Source: Lojkania enalia (Eukaryota; Ascomycota; Dothideomycetes; Pleosporales). Taken from it: a stretch of DNA of 64,000 bases. The stretch spans positions 8,742-72,741 of the forward strand of contig ML986721.1 in assembly GCA_010094045.1 (NCBI GenBank), read 5' to 3'. The translations under genes were made by a program, and so were the position numbers. Shown here piece by piece: positions 22,147-35,566 of the stretch; the first letter of the stretch is position 1; each line of letters starts with the position of its first letter. A model generated the notes under the pieces. The model ran no database searches. It had not been told where the DNA came from and saw only the letters and a list, made by a program, of their open reading frames with translations.

Positions 22147-24699
22147 GGATTCAAAGTAATGGCTGGCGATGGTTGGAAGTGAATTCTAAATGGGAAATGT
22201 AAAATCGCCACCACTAGCTTGCATACTGATATTAGTATGAGCAAGAGAAGCTCTACCACTATAGTGATAAATATAGTTTATGTTTCGGACCTTAATGTGT
22301 ACAGTGGCCTTTGACATGTTTCTCGCTGTGAAGCTGATACCGTCGTAGTGGTAGGTTTTAATATGCTAGTGCCATAAAGCTGGGGCCAATAATGAGACGA
22401 AACATGTATGAGTATTTAAGTGTAGTAGCTGCTTCGTAATGAGGGCTCATCGTAAACGTAGTGATGAAGTAGTTGCATTTCAAAATGCTCCCGATGCTGG
22501 AAGCAGGTCTACAGAACTCTTGGGGTCAATCCAGCCAGACACCAAGCTAATTCCAATGTCCGAATTTCCAAATCGTTCACCTTAACCATGCTCGAAATTC
22601 TCAAAGCCTAGATTGATCATAACCGTAGGAGCTCGATAATGAGAGTATGCCTTGTAGTCCAATGCGACCATTTTCCATTTCCGAATCTTGGTCGCTAGCT
22701 TGGATCGTCTCCAGCATGGCATGGGGCTGCGAGTGTGGGCGGTTGCATCAACTATCGTAACGCTTCAAGGCAACTAACTTCGGCAATGAGGTCCACGATC
22801 TCCTGAGATGCGCCTGGAAATGCTTCAGAGAATGTAAGTCTTGGTGCTGACCGGTAAGACCGGAATCGCGGCTCCTCGTGGAAGTAGAAGTGATAACCCC
22901 TGCCCAAATCATTGGATGATAGATCGTCAAACTGGTTGGGCTTCGTATATAGTCTGCCATAATGTCTTCTGCAAAGTTAGGCGGACATGTGCGACATTCG
23001 AGCGCTCTGACGATGCCTACTGCGTATGCATGTCTCAATGTGTTGGAATGGCGGCCGGTCAAATGTGGTGGTGAACAGTTCGCGGGAGTCCGCTAGGTTC
23101 TTCTAGAGATCATCGAGCTAAGTCAAGAATAGGCTCAACAAGGCTATCGTGATGAAGCGGTGTGTAGAATGAGTTGGCAAGTTCTGATGAGCGCATGCTG
23201 TTTCTTGTCGCTAGTAATGATACAAAGTGATGTCTGGAATCTCTAAAATTGCATTGGATGTGGTGTTGTTACTAACGCCCGACTTCGAAGTGAATAATGC
23301 TCATTGGAAAGAAGAGAAAAAGAGAGCGATGATGGTGTGTGACGATTGGCAGCAAACACTGATTTGCTTCGCGACTGCTTAGAGAACATCAGCCTCAGCC
23401 TTGCCCCTGAACAGAATGCGAGGGGTCAAAACCGGCTTTCAAGCTCGATACTCATACCAGAAGCTCATATTCTGTCGTTAGAATGAAAGGACTATCACGG
23501 AAAGAAGATTTTCGCATGCTCGGACACCCTTGCTTTGATTCAAACGCCACTGTTGCACGGCCCGTTAGTTGCTGCATCTTGTCATCTGATACCGCGATGC
23601 CTAGCGTGATTAGAATGAAGTGGTGCCTCCAATTATATGCTGGGGCCATTGGCGCACTCCTTCGCTCTGTCCTTTGCAGCTATCGTTGGCCTCAAAACCA
23701 GGGTGAAAGCCGCCGTTGCCTAACCGTTCACTTCGCTGCCTCCTAGCTAAGATCAGCTAGTTGGACCAAATGATTATCGAGACATACACGATGGTTGACG
23801 TGGAAAGATGACAGAGCCTTCAGATGACAATGAATTGACGAGAAAGTAGCGCCTTGGTTCTTGCTTCTGTCCGGCTGTTCGCTTCCACATTTAGCAGGCT
23901 GTCTGCCAACCTTTCCATTAGCACTGGGGCCTGGATCACAGCACTCAACTTCTCCCTCAAAATATGAAACTATCGTAATGTTTCTAGCTCTTGTGGAATC
24001 CGCGGCTCATCGCACCGTTTGATTGACACCTTGCAGTGCTGGTGGTGTGGGTTTCAGCTATTACAGTCTGAACAATATGGCGCGGCAATATCCCTGGGTA
24101 ACGGCGCAGCCCTATGGGGCTACGTCACAATATGAGAGCACATAAAGAATGATATGCATCTTGGGGCGTGATTGCATGTTGTTGGCTTCTCAAATCAGAA
24201 GACGCGCTGCATCAATTGTCCCCCATGATGCATTCAATCATGGAGAATGAACTTTGAAACCGGTGAAAGGATGTCAGGCTGTTCGAAATAGCGCCTTCGA
24301 TACATCAACGATGTGGTCGTAGACACGGTCACAAGCGGTGTAATGGTGCAGCTCAGGATTGCATCTCCATATGGTGGAGCGGCCAGCGCATCAAACATCC
24401 GCGCGCAAAGGCAACTGGATTTTCCTTGCCAATTTGGTCCTCCTCCTGCACTATTGGGAAGATGAATTTTCAATTGAGGGGTGGCTGGAAATGGTGATGG
24501 CCCAAAGCTCGCAAAGATCGTCCCATAAATGATTGATACGAGACCGATCCCAATGAATTAAAAGGTAAAGTCTGGCACTGCGAGCCAGAGAGATAGAAAA
24601 CCATCTTATATGTAGCCCCATTATCTCCTGCTGTGGTATTGCTGCACCAAGCTCCTTTAATCCGATTAATAACCCGTTTCTAAGAAGATCCCGTGATCC
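22147..24699. other. Region with possible minus-strand coding remnants, no confident gene
   Basis: Between about 23100 and 22420 the minus strand reads as protein-like sequence with scattered stops (for example FYFHEEPRFRSYRSAP, FPGASQEIVDLIAEVS). I cannot place the family. Short minus-strand frames at 23452-23649 and 24234-24473 are equally unassigned. Degraded genes are possible, but no intact model is supported. Confidence 0.3.
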
Positions 24700-25696
24700 A
24701 TGGCTCTTCCTCTCGCTGAGGCCGCCAGTCAGAAAGCTGAACACGACAGCCCGGCTTGCACCACCAAGGAATTCGCAACGGGATTACTTGGACATGACAA
24801 ACTCTTCAAAGACAACTCAACCTATCCAGAATCTTGTATATGTGAGAAATTTGGAGAAGAGAGGGCACTTGTTATATCCTATCTCGAACGGGAGATCTTG
24901 GGGGTTAGAGCTGAACTGCGCGAAATCTTAGGAGCTCTCGAAGCCTGCGATGAAAGAACCAACAAAGAATATGTCAGCCTCAAAGAGAACGAAGCTACGA
25001 CGAAATTATCAGCCTTAGAAGACCTCCTACATCGCCATTGTATGTTTCTCATCTTCCGCATCGTCATTTCTAAGTAGTACTAGGGCGAGTAGTGAGGGAC
25101 GCGCGCTGGATGGCGCAATCACCGCAGCCGTCTATGTTCTTCATGAACCACTATCGAGCCCTTCTTCGATGCCCTCGCGCAACTAGACGAGCTCCAAACG
25201 GACAAGACCGCAGCCGGTACGGCTCTAAAGATGATAGCGTCCCGCCTTCGGTGACGGCGATAGACAGTGAGAATTTGGGCCAGCTAGAACGTATTCTAGC
25301 GTACAAGGTGGGGAGGCAAGTCTCGGATTACGTGTGGAATCCTTTGAAGAGGGTCTGGATCGGTTTGAATACTGGTGAATGGGACTATAGCCTTCCCCCG
25401 GATATTGATGGCAGAACTGTCTCGCTGTTTGCCAAGACCATCGCCTGCATGTTGGCGTTATCGTGTCTCGCTGTCGCAATCGCAACTTTAATCATCATCG
25501 GCCCTCAAGGTGATCGGATGGTCGTCATGCCATGCTTCGGCATAGTGTTCATTGCTTTGGTACTATTTCTCGGCCCGGAGTCGCTTCCTATGTGCCAACT
25601 CATTGTCAGGTGGGTATTGAGTGGGCAATTATCTAGAGGACAACCGCTGATGATCTTAGCTACTACCAAACGATGGTCTTCTCACTAAGGGATTAA
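24700..25696 (+). pseudogene. DUF6594-like membrane protein gene, probably frameshifted
   Basis: Exon 1 starts at 24700 (MALPLAEAAS) and carries the N-terminal helical part typical of this fungal family (CEKFGEERALVISYLEREI, LEDLLHRH), ending at a GTATGT donor at 25040. Downstream, DEPFF-type sequence (EPFFDALAQLDELQTDK, about 25157-25207) lies in one frame, whereas ENLGQLERILAYKVG and the membrane segments (FAKTIACMLALSCLAVAIAT, VVMPCFGIVFIALVLFLG) lie in another from about 25250. I found no splice solution that joins the three parts. A last intron (25610-25659, GTGGGT...TTAG) would give the C-terminus LIVSYYQTMVFSLRD with a stop at 25694-25696. It is most likely a decayed paralogue of the genes at 38020 and 46889. 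A sequencing error or unseen intron is possible. Confidence 0.55.
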
Positions 25697-28600
25697 GGAA
25701 TGCATTATGGCTAAATGAGAAGTCGAAAAAAGCTTTTTGAAAAGGTACTGGAGTGGGACCGTATTAATGTTTGACGCCCAATGAGCGGTGAAGGTCCTGG
25801 ACGCTTGTCACGTGCATAGCTTCAACGACTGGTCAAGTTAGTAAAGCTAAACCATAAGTAGTGTTTCAATCTTTTCACAATTCTTCTATTCTTACCCTTC
25901 TTTCGTTTCGCAGTCCTACTTCCGTCAGGATTCCCTACCTCTGCCTCGGTCACCTTTTACCTACCTGCCTGGAACAATGGCAACATTATCTAACAGCAGA
26001 CGCACTCGCACGATGGCATTGATGAGCTATTCCCGGCGTTATCTTCGTCAACTCGTAGCTTGCGTATTTTCTCGAGGACTCCAACCTACGCGGATGGATC
26101 TCCAGTACCACAACAACTCTTCTCTGCATGTCGTAAGGCAGTGTCTCACACAAAGATAAGAGACCGTTGAGACTTTGGGACGTTGCCCGGTCTCATATCT
26201 CATCACGTGATCGTCAATCTCGTTGTAGCTCGCTGCCTTTCAAGAAACCCTAGGTTCTACCGTCCTAGAGATTGTCTTCCCGCCAGGAATCTTTCCACAA
26301 GTCTTAATTGGCCTCCCACCCCAGTATACACTCTGTGATCTCTAATTACTCTTCTCGTCAGCCTAGCTGGATTGTTCTTGCCGTAAACGACCCGGCGGGG
26401 GCATGGCTAAGTGTCGTCACAACTATCCGCGGACTCCGCAACGGTCGACGGATGAAGGTATGTCTCTTATAGTCAGCTCTTGGGCAGTATCGGACCCTAA
26501 AAGATGATCAGTCGCAGAGCCGACCCCGACAACACAACAGCCAGGGAAAGAAAATGAGGGTGGGAACGCGATGTCTGCGCCAGGGTCGGTCATCAGCTCC
26601 ACAAGCGCCAATGCTCCAGGGAAATCTAGCCGGAAGGGCCGTCAGAAAGAGCGTCGGCACAATAATTGGCAGGGAATGTCCTGCCAGGTGATGTAGCTCC
26701 GCGGTCGGTAGCTTTGAAGCCCCATAGATACCATTAGGTGTTGAGGCTCTGAGTCTTGGCATATTTCGAATCGCGGTCGTGCGGTGCGGTCGGACCTTCA
26801 ATCGTCAACTTCCGCCCGTTGCAGGCAGCGGCTGGTCCATTCGTTTGTCAGACTTCGAGTAGCGAAGTGAAAGAAAGGTTATTTGCCATAAATTACCTAC
26901 GAATTTAGTCCAATATCTGTCCCCTCTGTGTTTATCGAGGTTGTTTTTCGATATAGGTGGATCTTATACCTTATAACCATTCACATCTGCGAAGACCACA
27001 ACCCCCCAAACGCCCGCCCACAACTCTGTTCCTGCCATATACATATTAGAATCCTGATTCTCTGGTTAAGAGACTGCAGCTCTCGCCATTCCTTCTCCTG
27101 AGCTAGATTTAGGGCCCAAAGCGAGCGGTGGTTGGTTTGTGACCTAGATTGCCCTCAATGCTTGATATCACGGGCTGGACTAGGATACTGGCGCTCTGGA
27201 TGTCTTTCTTTGCTTCCGTGTGATTCATAGTTAGCTTATGAAGCGGACCGTAAAACTATAGGGGATTTCAACGTGGCATCGTGCGAATTACCCATGGTTT
27301 ACGGCGTCTTCCTGAAGGAAGATATAAACTAGGAATTTTTGGCACCCACATCCAGGATGCGAAGCCAGAGAATATAGTTTTGTCTATTTCTAAACAATTA
27401 AAAGCGGACTTTGCGTTATCCCACGACTTTGCTATGTCTGTATATGCCTTCACAATCTGAGTCTCCACCTTCAAACGCTTGTTCTTTTTTATTACAATTG
27501 ATCTCCTCTCCAATAAGGGTGACAGACCTTTGGAAGTGGAGAGCATAGGAAACTTTTACTAATCTATGTAGCAAATAGTTCGTATAATGATTTAGTATGT
27601 CAAGGAAAGAGCGCCTTCGCATAGGAGCTCGCAGAGGCCCTAAAGAAGCTTTCAAAAATGATGTCTTGTGGTGATCACTAGGCCGTCATTGCTGACAATG
27701 TGATATAAAAATGAGCGAGTTCACGAGCGAAAAAGCGACTACTGCACGTTTATGCAGGGTCCGACTTTTGTCACACCAAATAAAGCAAGCTTATTATATT
27801 GACAAAAGTCACGAGTTATATATTGTTATACTGTTTTATTCGCCAAAGATTGACCCTACAAAGCATTTATCCAGGTCTGCCGTTACGTCCAAAGGAAAGC
27901 ACTTCCAGATCTGTCCAAGGGACAAAGGACTTCTTAGTCTACTGCACAAGCCATGCTCAAGCTATATAGCCCCCGGCGCAAGAATTGCCCATATGCAAGC
28001 GTCTTCACTACGCCATAGTCTCAAGTCTTCCGAATCTCTCCTCCGCCATTCAAGCGCGCCCGGCATGGTAGGCAACAAATCCACAGGTTGATAGTGTTCT
28101 ACCGCCACGTTTTGTATCCAACTCAAGCATGCTAAAGCCTAGGCTGACACAGCCGGAATCGGGAAGATCCTGCCATTATGTGCAGGCAGAGTGTTCCCCA
28201 TTCTAAAGTGCCGTAGACCAGTCGGGGAATTTACACCGTTCGTGATGCAGATCCATGTTCCCGATCTTGCATTCGCGCTTCCTTCTCCAAAGAGAAGGAA
28301 CTATTGTATCATTTGGCATAGGGCGCTCGCAGGGGACAGGTCGGAGGACGCCGATGCGGGGACGGGGTCAGCCAGCAGGATTCGGTTACCGCTCTGACGG
28401 GTGTTTCGCAGTGACCTATTGATGCAAGTCTACCTTTTGTCAAAGTAGCGTATGTGCGATGTATTGGAGCAGAACTACGGTCATTTAGAGTCGATCAATG
28501 GCGTTCGTTGTGGCGTCTCGGAGGCTCGATGATAGCATCGTCAGTCGATACTGTTGGCTACGAAGGGTGTCTAACGTCGTTGTATAGATGTTAGTAACCA

Positions 28601-31600
28601 GGTAATCTAGCATCCTGAATTTCGTTGAGATAAAGAAGATACGTGACGATTGCAACCTATAGAATGGTTGCTCACCGACAGGAACTAACGTACTTGTCCC
28701 GAGCTGTTCCAAGGCTCCTTGACGCATTCCGGGCATAAACAAAGGACAGATAACAACTGCATTACGGTGAAGGCTCTGGAGCTCGTGACGTGAGATTTCG
28801 GTGTGGACGGGATGGAGTAGCATGTTCAGTAACCCGTCTAGGTCGAAAATGAGGCTCTGCTTGTTTGCCTTAGGATATCGTGCTCGCTATTCTGATCGAG
28901 GGTCTTGGCAGAATGGAGGACTATCACGGATCATATCGCGCTCCCCTTGCGATACCGGTAAAATGCGAGCTGTATAATGCGACATAAAGTTGGTGGCGGT
29001 CTCAGAAGACGAAAATTCGACGAGGTTGGTGGAGGAGACGGAGCGATTCTGCATAAATCCACACTAGGCTGACACTTTCGGAAAGTAATCCCGAAACTGG
29101 GGTTCCATAAGTTCCCTTACCAGCTTGGATATGGAAGATTTAGCGCTTTTTTAAGGCTCGATTGCCATCTACATCGCCAATGACTATAGTGATACTGGAG
29201 CATGCAAGGCCGCCAGCCTTGCAGCCGAATCCCACGAGAATCAAGTCCTTAGCCAAATATAGTGCAACGATCTAGAGACAAGGGAAGACATATATATAAT
29301 CATTGCCTTCTCTAAGCCAACATCTTCTGAAGGTTCAGTGGAGCCAAACGCGACATCAGACCTGTTGCAGCCTGGTTCATACATGGGCTCACGATAGGCG
29401 AATAGCGCGTTGACCTGCATTCATACAGCAACAGGGATCTCCCAAAGCAAATGAATTTTGGGAAATCAGGAGGCTGGGGCGCACCGGCAAGGTCATACAT
29501 CAGCCTTGTAGCTCACCGCTGCAGCCACACAGCGCGAATGTTCGCTTTCTGCTAAATAGTTAGAGCTATTCCGAGCTATTCCAAGCTAGGAAAAGCTATA
29601 CGTTTTAAATTTTCTTCATTGGAAGTACAACAAGGGTTTAAGATCTTCAGTGTCGATATAGAAGCAAGTAGGCTAATCATCTTCGACCGGGCCCATCGGA
29701 AAAGGATTAATCGGGTCTTTGAGCCATGGAAGCGGAGACGGAGGTCACAATTATGTTTTAAAATATATCCTACTATTCTTTCACGTTCGTGAATGATGAC
29801 GTGGGCCATACATGTCTGTTAATTAGTCTTAATTTAAAGAGAGCATCAGGCCATGAAAGCCGTAAGCGCCCCTTTTCATTTCTGCAGGCGCAAGAAATGA
29901 TGCAGACACACCGACTATGAAACATGTGTAACCAAGAAAGGGAATATCAACAAGCAGTTAGCGACACGTGTTGCTCTGCATGCTCTCGTAGGGTTTAAGA
30001 AAATATCAAATGAGTTAAATGTTATTCAGTCATCATGTGCTTAGTATCAAAGAAATATATGCAGTATATTCTATGAATGATGAAAACCAGGGCGTATAGT
30101 CGCATACGAAAATCTCAACTATAGCACAGTTCAGGGCATGTATTCGCAATAAGGTATGAACCGGTAGAGGATTGAAAGTATATCCTATTCGCACTCATTA
30201 TTTCTCTAATTCAAACCGAGTATTACCCAACGGATCCCAATAGCTTAGTATATCAAAAACTGCCAACTGTCATATCACCACTTTCATACTATGTTTTGCT
30301 TGACTAGACTAGAATACCACGCTATACACCCCTTATTCTGCTTTGCCTTGAAGTCGCTCAACCCGGTCTCTCCAACCTGTCCGAAGTGAGACTGGTCCTT
30401 AGAAATTCTATCTCGCTTGTCTTCCTTTGCATGATGTCCCAATTGTACTGTCGCGTATACGGCCATAAGTATATAAGGCACGAATGTCAGGGACTAGGTT
30501 GGCCTTGGTCACGTCTCTCCAGTTGCTATTCGTCTCGGAATATTTCTATCGCCGGCAGTGTAGGATGTGGCAATATTCTACCTCCCCTCGAATGGAAGGA
30601 GCCATCATCCTTTGCCGGGTATTCTTGTCATAGACCTCGGTCCAAAGGAGGCCGAGCCGGCGACTGGGCGACCGAATAGGATTGGGTTGTCTCTGAGTTG
30701 TCTGTTGCGCAATGACCTCCTGTCCTAGGAATATTATCGTTGAAGCAGTGTATTCGAATCGTCTGCTAGACAGATAGCAAATGCTAAGGATCGTTATAGA
30801 GCTTTCGTCACGGTCGGTAGTGGGCTCAAAAGCGGCACGGTCGGCGGCTACGATGGGGTCTCGATGAAACGGATGTTAATGCGCTCTATCGTCATCTGAA
30901 TGGTATTAGTTATTGGCCAAACTCTATTGAAGAGCGCAACCATAATTAGGTTGAGAAGGTCTACAATCGATGGCGCGCCTGGTCGAGGATGACATTGTTG
31001 ACATTTTTGGCAGGATCCGTCTGACGAATTCTCGAAGCTTAGCGGGGGCAGAATGGCAGTGAAATAACAGCAGAGGCTCTAAATATGTTCATATCGACAA
31101 TACTAGATGAGCATCGCGAACCCTTCATCAGAACTAGCTAGAGATGAGGAGCTATTTGGGGACGTCCCAGCATCTTCTTTCTAACCCGATTCGAGTCCTG
31201 GGCAAAACGAAGGACTAAACACAGGCCCAGACCTGGGGCCCCCTCCCCCTCCTGGACGGGTACATATTCCCAGTCATCTGATGCGAAAAGATATCAAAAT
31301 TTCATGTCGTCTTAGGAGGCGAATGTCGGGGTGGAGGGAGGCCACGATTCTCTTCGCGTTTCTACGATGCTGGCAATCCTTTGTGCGTCTCCATTCATTT
31401 AGGACCTCGTATTCTTGCTACTTATTTCTGTCAATTATGTCACTTCTTGACGTTGACTGGTCGTGGAAAAAGCCACAATGATCTTCTTGATATTGGGAAG
31501 GGCCGCAGTATTGCGATCCCAGCCTGCTATATCGAAAGCTGGGACTCCATCACAATGATATGCATCGCGAATACAACATGAAATTGTTGGCTACCTTAAA

Positions 31601-33623
31601 AACATCGCTGCCCTCTCGGTTATTTTTTGAACGCACAACGCGTCTTTGCAACGTAAATAATGGGTGAGCCCGCGGCTTTGGGTGTTTGTTGCAGGGAAGA
31701 TACTCCAACTAGGAATGATAGGCGCGCGGTGGAGGCTGGTCTTGCATGAAAGGAACCCTGTCGATGGCTCAACATGAATGACCGGTGAGAAAAAAAGGGG
31801 AGGTTGGGCCACACCTAGCGACAAAAACAACCACCCTGCAGCTGCAAGCTGCAGCCATTAGAGTCAGTAGATGCATTTTACCAGCTTTTTTTAACCGTCA
31901 AATGCGTCAGACGGCTCAAAGATGATTTCCCACTATATTTTGGCAATAGATTGGGGTGTATAGTATATTCAAAGGGCGGCTGTCTTCATCTCCTGCTCTA
32001 AACATATCGGATCTGTCCTTACCCTGTTTATGGGGTGCAACATCTTTCTATTGGTGCTAGTTTTGGTTCAAGAATGAATGCATACCGCAAGAAACACTGA
32101 CTAGGTGCTTACATCTCGCATATTGGAAATCCAGGGTAGACGAAAGTGGCACACCGATGTAAGAAGCATGCATGACCGAAACGGAGAATAGCTTTGTTCC
32201 TTGTTATGTCTGGCTATTAATCTGCGACGGGTGCGGTTTCCCCCTGAACCCTGACAGGTGATACAGCTTACGAGCAGCACGAGTGCCATACTCAGCTCCC
32301 TCTCCCTCTACTCAGGCTTGCGTTACAGTATTGCGGTACCTTGCATCACAAATTGATGTGGAAATCATGGAGGGTTCGGGTTCTTTAGATGTATTGCGTT
32401 TATGTGCACAAAGGCTAGTTATTAGCGAATCCAAGATTGAAGAGTGTTGCCGTCCGACAACCATATGTAGTTCTATCAACAGGTTCAAAATGAGAAAATG
32501 ATTTCTTTATGCTCCATTCCAACTGTAGCAATGTTGAGGTTGATCCCAAGCTTCGAGCTCTCTCTAGGTCATATAGCATGTGACGGTGTCTAGTCATGTG
32601 GTGGGTGCTGGGAGATTAAATCGGCTCGTATTCATGGTCAGATATTACCAGTACATGATGACATACCTTTTATTTCATGTCCCTCAGTTCTGTGAGCGGT
32701 GCTGAAAGCTCCCTAGCGCGGCACCGGTCAAGCGCCTCCGGGAGTAGCCTTATTGGGAGAAAGCCCTGCTGCGTGAGTAGGTTATTCGAACGTCACCTTG
32801 CGCTGATAGGTCCCCTTTATCATTACTCATCCAAACCTGACCTTTTACAGCCTGAACAGCTGACTTGAGAATTTGTAACTATGTAGGAGCTAATTAAAGA
32901 CGACACGGCCCATAGTCCCATTTTTTACGTTCTCCAGAATCTCGCAGATTTTCTAGATCGTTGATTCCTTCATATAAGCGCCTAGATGCTCCTAATAATC
33001 CTTTGCTCGTTGCAACATGTGCATAGCGGAAGATAATTGGGATTAATGACAAAGATCAATAACTGTTCAAATAGAAGCTAACCCCTCGTATTAAGTATGC
33101 GGGATTTACATAAGGCTGGACAATTACCCCACCCATTGCGCACCCAAGCTGACACACTTAGCCCGTGCCTCGTCTCTAGGACCCACTAACTCCACGGATG
33201 CATTCCTTATTGACCATAAGGTATGGCGAGACCCGGTGCAATTTCTGAGAAAATAAATGTATTAGCCAAATAGGTGCAGACTACGAAACTACCCATATCG
33301 CAAAGGCTCTTCTCGAAAGAGAATAGATTACGGTCATGCATCATCGGAATCGCTGCGCTCTTATCACAAGAGTAGGGATAAAGCAGTCATGGGCTTTGGC
33401 CAAGAGGTGGATCGGCCCCTTGTCCATGACACCAATTGTACGCTCTTACAAAAGCAAGGCGAATATGCGATGATCATGATTTAATTTTCGACTTTTATAT
33501 ATTTCTCTCACCAAGGAACTATACGTGGGCAATTGCATCCACTTTGAGTAGGAAAATGAACTATACCTGGGGTCTCTTCCACCGGATTTCCAACCAACAA
33601 CGACGGCGGGGCCTCCAAACTTC
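25697..33623. other. Long stretch without a confident gene
   Basis: The sequence has mixed composition and many stops in all frames. Frames above 90 codons (26508-26801 minus, 27268-27546 minus, 27711-28091 plus, 28485-28823 minus, 30386-30679 plus) show no domain I can name, and most have an opposite-strand overlap. Weak transporter-like wording lies on the minus strand at 30306-30560. No RNA gene or transposon end was recognised. Confidence 0.35.
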
Positions 33624-35566
33624 ATGCACTTTAATGAAGCGGACAGAATGGCATTTCGACAATTTTTCGACGCCAAAGAACGCCTCCTAATTGCCTATGA
33701 GCCGGAACCACGACCCAATGGCCTTTATTCGCTGCTGAAGCAAGGCAAGACTCGAGTATTGGAGCCGGACCGGGGGAATTTCGACGATGGTTTCCGTGGA
33801 GCTTCGCACATCGTGTCCGTCGACTTTGAATATCCTCGAATTGGAGACTCTAAGCTATGAACCAACCACTTGATATCAGTAGTTCTTAGAAAACTTACCT
33901 GGTACATGATGTTGGGCTACGTTTAAGAGCCGCGTGACCTCGATGTTAAATCCGAACTTGAGAACCGATCCGTAGTCCATACTACCAAACCCCTTGGATG
34001 CGCTCTACGATACCAAATATCGAAATAACAAAGTATCTGGTTACCGATAGATCAAATCTGCGTTAATCAGGCGGATATCAAAGAAAAGGTAACCTAAATA
34101 CCAATGATGAGCCCAATATATAGTCACGCAGCGAGCACGGTAATATGGCTTGGTGACGAAGGAGCAAACGAACCATTAATTATCTTCAATACAATGTAGT
34201 AGGGTTCATGGTCGACTTCGGTGGTGCGACGCGGAAATTGGAACCGAAGACTTTGAACGACTAGGGTTACCTCATCACAATTCACGAGAATGGGTCGAGT
34301 TCAAAAAGCTTCTTCAACGACCTTGGTCTCGACGGCTATGGGTTGTACAGGATGCGTTGCTATCTGTAAGCCCCTACATAATGTGTGGAAAGAAGATAGT
34401 TGCGTGGGAAGATTTCATAGTGTGGTGCACGACGAAGCAGCTCTCTGGCTCTCAAGCTTGGCTCAAAAGAGGCTCTGAAAAATCTGCAGTTCCACCGATT
34501 CTGATGTTAACCTGTCAATCTATCGGAACTATAACCAATCTCATGTAACTGAAGTAAATCTTCATAGTAGCTTGGTGCTGACCAGGTATGCATAGAATCA
34601 CAGGCGAAGGACAAAGCATATGGAGTGCTTGGATATTCTGAAGCGAACATTGTTCCTATATATTCTGAGTATATTTCTCTAAGAGATGTGTATTTTGAGG
34701 CGTGTATGACGCAACTGTCAACTGAACTGTTTACTTTGCTATCTTGCGTCGACCACAATACTCCTCTAAAATCCTCTTGAACTCCTTACCGGGCACCCAC
34801 CGAAGGATAGAAGCTTTCGGATACTCGACGAAGTCATTGGCGGTATAATCTGCCAGTGGACCGGATTTCAATAGAGAAGTAGGGAAAGCCTACGCTGTTA
34901 AGTCCTCGCTGATGGCAATAGGCCTCTCATCGTACCTGGGTAGATGTTTGATACTATAGCTTCGCTTGGAGTTACCACTACTCAAACTATTCTAGATATT
35001 GATGCTCTGTACACAAGAACCACAAATGGATGTCCAATGTATAGATGATAAGACCACTCCCCTACTATCGGTCTGGCGAAACCGTGCAGGATGCTTTTTG
35101 GCAGACTCTAGTCACTGGAAAGAATGGTTCCCATACTGCCAAAGCTCCACCAGAATACAATGACATTCTCAGCCTTCTCGCAGATGAGAGCGCTGGCTGG
35201 GTGTTATCCCTTCTAGTCCAATTGTATAGTCCGTGTCGACTTAGGTTACTTGGCGCTTAAGAGCCTTTAATCCTGGAAATTGTAGAAGGCGCCAGAGGAT
35301 CTGAAAAAGACATTATGGGCTGCGTTGTAGCATCGTAGGTTCGCGACGACCGAGCGAGGCTATTTTGGGGTTGTCCCGGGGGGGGGGGGGGGGGCGGGCT
35401 GGGGGTACGGTTTGTCTTCGGGGAAGGGAATGTACCCTTCGTAATTAGAGCAATAGCTAATGGACGTAGTTATGAACTAGTTGGTGAATGCCATGTTCAT
35501 GGAATTATAGATGGGGAAATAATGACCGTGAAAGATGTTGAACTGGATCGAGTGAGGCTTGTGTAA
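33624..35566 (+). pseudogene. Heterokaryon-incompatibility (HET) domain gene, degraded
   Basis: HET-domain proteins trigger cell death after fusion of genetically different hyphae. Motifs appear in family order on the plus strand but in several frames. N-terminal: KTRVLEPDRGNFDDGFRGAS (about 33745-33805). HET core: IWLPIDQICVNQADIKEK (34035-34090), then a stop, MMSPIYSHAARTVIWLGDEG (34105-34165), WVEFKKLLQRPWSRRLWVVQ and CGKKIVAWEDFIVW (34290-34430). Middle region: ETVQDAFWQTLVTGK (35075-35120). C-terminal: VPFVIRAI...YELVGECHVHGIMDGE, ending at TAA 35564-35566. Between core blocks there are stops (TAA replacing likely Gln) and frame changes, and a 17-G run lies inside the C-terminal part. 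The canonical Y-A-L-S-Y-x-W-G motif is lost near 33860-33960. A complete product seems impossible. Confidence 0.75.
35378..35394. repeat. Poly-G run of 17
   Basis: An uninterrupted run of 17 G, followed by C and more G, sits inside the C-terminal coding remnant of the HET gene. Such runs slip in replication and in sequencing, so the length is uncertain. Confidence 0.85.

Noticed and set aside
20803..22259. Long minus-strand frames opposite the hydrolase (177 and 235 codons)
   Set aside because: They are Ser/Pro/His-rich mirror frames caused by the G-rich coding strand; the plus strand has the domain motifs.
30306..30560. Minus-strand sequence resembling the C-terminus of an allantoate-type MFS transporter (KEDKRDRISKDQ, SDFKAKQNKG)
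   Set aside because: Two stops just upstream and no membrane-segment series further up; the similarity is too short.
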